NCBI GenBank assembly: GCA_030141605.1
Contig: JAQGDQ010000980.1
Span: 1 to 64,000 of the forward strand
Source: Tubiluchus corallicola
Lineage: Eukaryota; Priapulida; Priapulimorpha; Priapulimorphida; Tubiluchidae
DNA: 64,000 bases
Direction: 5' to 3'
The notes beneath the pieces are model-generated. The model did no database searches. It saw only the letters and a list, made by a program, of their open reading frames with translations, and was not told where the DNA came from. The first letter of the stretch is position 1. Every line of letters begins with the position of its first letter. This document shows, piece after piece, positions 61,815-64,000 of the stretch. Both the position numbers and the translations under genes were made by a program.

Positions 61815-63216
61815 GCGATAGACCTGCAATTTATTAAAATAACAGATCACAAAAAGTGCTTAAGAACGTGCTAATGCTTATTACTATTTAGACAAAATGA
61901 AAAGTTAGATTTAAGAAGACTGAAACACAAATTATTACTTTATGATTGTAGAGATTTGAAGCAATTCTAACCAATTTAAACTATTAACTAATTATTAAAG
62001 TAGATGGTGACTTACATTTACTGGTGACAACTTTGGTTTGAAAATACAACTAGTGACTGTTAAATTGTAACAAAATAGACAAAGCAATGCAAGTATAACC
62101 AAACGGCATGATTAGCAGAACGGCAACAGAAAATGTAATTACATGTAAGAACAAGTGTGACTGATAGGTGGCGTATACTACTAAAGCTTAGGTCACATGA
62201 CTAAGGCTGGCTTCGTCTTAAACACTTTCAGGAAATGCATGTTTGTAAAAATGCGAAAAGAAAACAAATAATTATAGTGTTAAGGTCAGTTTCTGGCCTT
62301 AACATGTAGGTGGCAGCACCTATGTGAACTTACCTGTAATTTTACCTGTAAATTAGGTTGTGCCTCGCTAAACACGCTCACAGAAGCCTCAGCAAACGTT
62401 AAATAATGTTTAGATAAAGTTCAAGTAATTATTTGTAGCGTCTTTACCTGATTTGCTATAAACCAGTATAACGTTCCAAGAATCTATTAAGTTATTATAG
62501 CCGCACGATGTGAGTAATATTTACTTTATTATCTTAAATTATAATAATTAGATTATTATACATTTGTAAGCAGTGAAAAGCAGGCAAATTTATTATTTTC
62601 ATCTTTTTATATATACAGAAATAAAGATTTCTGAGAACACCATATGCTATGAAGGAAATTCTTTGTGTTCCCGTCACATATAGAATGCTAGATTAAATTG
62701 CTTGACACCAACAGTAACTAATTATAATGTTGTGCCGTCGTTAGGGAAGGAACAAGAGACAAAATGAAAAAGCAGTTATTTACGAAGAAATGGACGTGAT
62801 AAAAGATACGTTTTAGATTCGTTCTGATCATTATTACTGAACTTTTCTACAGTACGCATATGTATACACGACTTGTCCTGTGGCCAACTTTTCCGTCATT
62901 GTGCTTTCACCATTGTGTAGGCTACTGTCTACATATTTGCGAGAGTGTGAAATGAGGCGAAATTGATTACCATATTATACCAGATTACCAGATTACCTAC
63001 ACTACCATATTATAGGGTAGAAGTGATGTGTGCAAAATATTATTGGCATTTCTCGGGTGCAAAGGTCCGGGGTGCGTTTTTCTAGTTCATGGAAGATCGA
63101 TTAGTGATGCACCATGAATAATATTCGTATTCTCGGTTCAATTTTGAGACTACAGAAATAGCACAATACATTGTTACCAGTAGTTATTTGAATTGTGCTA
63201 TGTCCCTTCAAATACA
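61815..63216. other. Non-coding stretch
   Basis: No gene or repeat family recognised. Confidence 0.4.
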
Positions 63217-63224
63217 CGTATTAC

Positions 63225-63694
63225 CAGGGTGCATAAGATTATGGATATGTATAAAATAAATAAAATAGCTTATTTTATGGATTTTTGAAATTTTATTTTA
63301 TGGATATCAATAAAATAAGAAATAGACTATATCTGGAACGAGATGCCCAGGGGGAAATCAATTAAAAAGTAAAAACAGGAGTGCTTGAACCGTGTTTTTA
63401 AACACGCAGTCTTAATTTTATCGGTTTCGTTTTAATTTTATCGGTTTCATATCACTTCAAATTTAATCAAATTTTACGAGACAATGCCTTGTAATTCATC
63501 ACTTCAGTTCAGGTAATTCATCTATTTGGTACGAATGTAGAATGCCCTCTAGGCTGAAGTTTCCGATCCAACGCCTGTATTCAGTTTTGATTGCCTATTT
63601 TATTTTATGCATTTCTTATTTTATGGATTTTTCAAATTTTATTTTATGGATTTTTGGTCTTATTTTATGGATATCCATAATCTTATGCAGCCTG
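63225..63694. mobile_element. hAT-type MITE with 8-bp TSD
   Basis: CGTATTAC at 63217-63224 and 63695-63702 is a perfect 8-bp duplication. The ends are CAGGGTGCATAAGATTATGG and, on the other strand, CAGGCTGCATAAGATTATGG. Sub-terminal TATTTTATGGAT words are repeated inside. 470 bp, no transposase; the 80-codon frame inside it is incidental. Confidence 0.93.
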
Positions 63695-63702
63695 CGTATT
63701 AC

Positions 63703-64000
63703 TTTACTAAAGCATGGTATTAAGTCACTAATATTTAGAGAGATGGCGAAAGAGCTATTCATTTATGAAGCTTACTTTTATTAAAGTGTAGAGACAATTT
63801 ATAGGGTTACTAGAATAACCGGCTGTAAGATTATTTGAACATGATATGAATTGCTAAAATCTTGGTTAAGGAACAAAAAATGGCCGACCAAAGTAAGTCT
63901 CAGAAAATTCACAATAAAAAATTACCTAAGTATAATCTTAAGCGAATAAAGTACTCACGTTTTCGCGTTTACTCCAGTTTTTGTAAAATATTTCAACCGC
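63703..64000. other. Non-coding stretch
   Basis: Nothing recognised at the right edge. Confidence 0.4.

Overview
The window reads as a single stretch of animal nuclear DNA, AT-rich, intron-containing and dense in repeats. Secreted Gly/Tyr- and Ala-rich structural proteins, many microsatellites, short hAT/piggyBac/Harbinger-type elements and LINE fragments together suggest a mollusc, most probably a bivalve. That placement is inference; there is no rRNA or mitochondrial marker. No prokaryotic gene organisation, CRISPR array or intact canonical tRNA was found.

Left part (1-25.3 kb). The only conserved metabolic gene is tyrosine aminotransferase (TAT) on the minus strand. Two internal coding exons are clear (10053-10271 and 7083-7187). 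A phase-compatible start exon (22765-22792) and a CRE/CCAAT-bearing 5' exon (about 24.9-25.1 kb) are likely but less certain. The rest of TAT lies beyond the left edge. Its introns hold a foldback element, 15-, 74- and 108-bp minisatellites, an 0.8-kb (TAG)n array, two hAT-type MITEs with perfect 8-bp target duplications and a TTAA-type (piggyBac-like) MITE. A short open frame with a hydrophobic N-terminus sits at 21.5 kb.

Middle part (25.3-33.8 kb). This is intergenic: tetranucleotide arrays, a PIF/Harbinger element with a recognisable transposase fragment, a 16-bp repeat array inside a foldback element, a second copy of the TTAA MITE and LINE debris.

Right-centre (33.8-58.8 kb). This is a cluster of small secreted-protein genes. 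(A) A TATA-driven three-exon gene (about 33893-36822, +) encodes a 243-aa protein with a signal peptide, an Ala-rich segment and a Gly/Tyr-rich tail ending in basic and Tyr residues, as in shematrin-like shell-matrix proteins. (B) A four-exon gene (40959-38243, -) encodes an unrecognised 190-aa secreted Cys-rich protein. (C) A gene (43879-46280, +) encodes a 135-aa secreted protein whose tail is again FGGG repeats followed by a basic/Tyr end. A 9.06-kb tandem duplication (40657-49720 and 49721-about 58784) copied all of gene C, so that C' (52906-55306) encodes an identical protein. It copied only the promoter and signal-peptide exon of gene B, leaving an orphan exon at 49970-50024. The copies share a solo LTR, a LINE fragment, a compound microsatellite and a long 39-bp-type minisatellite.

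Right end (58.8-64 kb). A 23-bp minisatellite begins at the duplication endpoint. It is followed by (TTTA)n, an 88-bp repeat array fused to a foldback element, an uncertain Cys-containing exon at 61.6 kb and a third hAT MITE with a perfect 8-bp duplication.

The genes do not form an operon. The shared theme of A, B and C is secretion, plausibly into shell, periostracum or byssus. That is inferred from protein composition and clustering, with no expression evidence.
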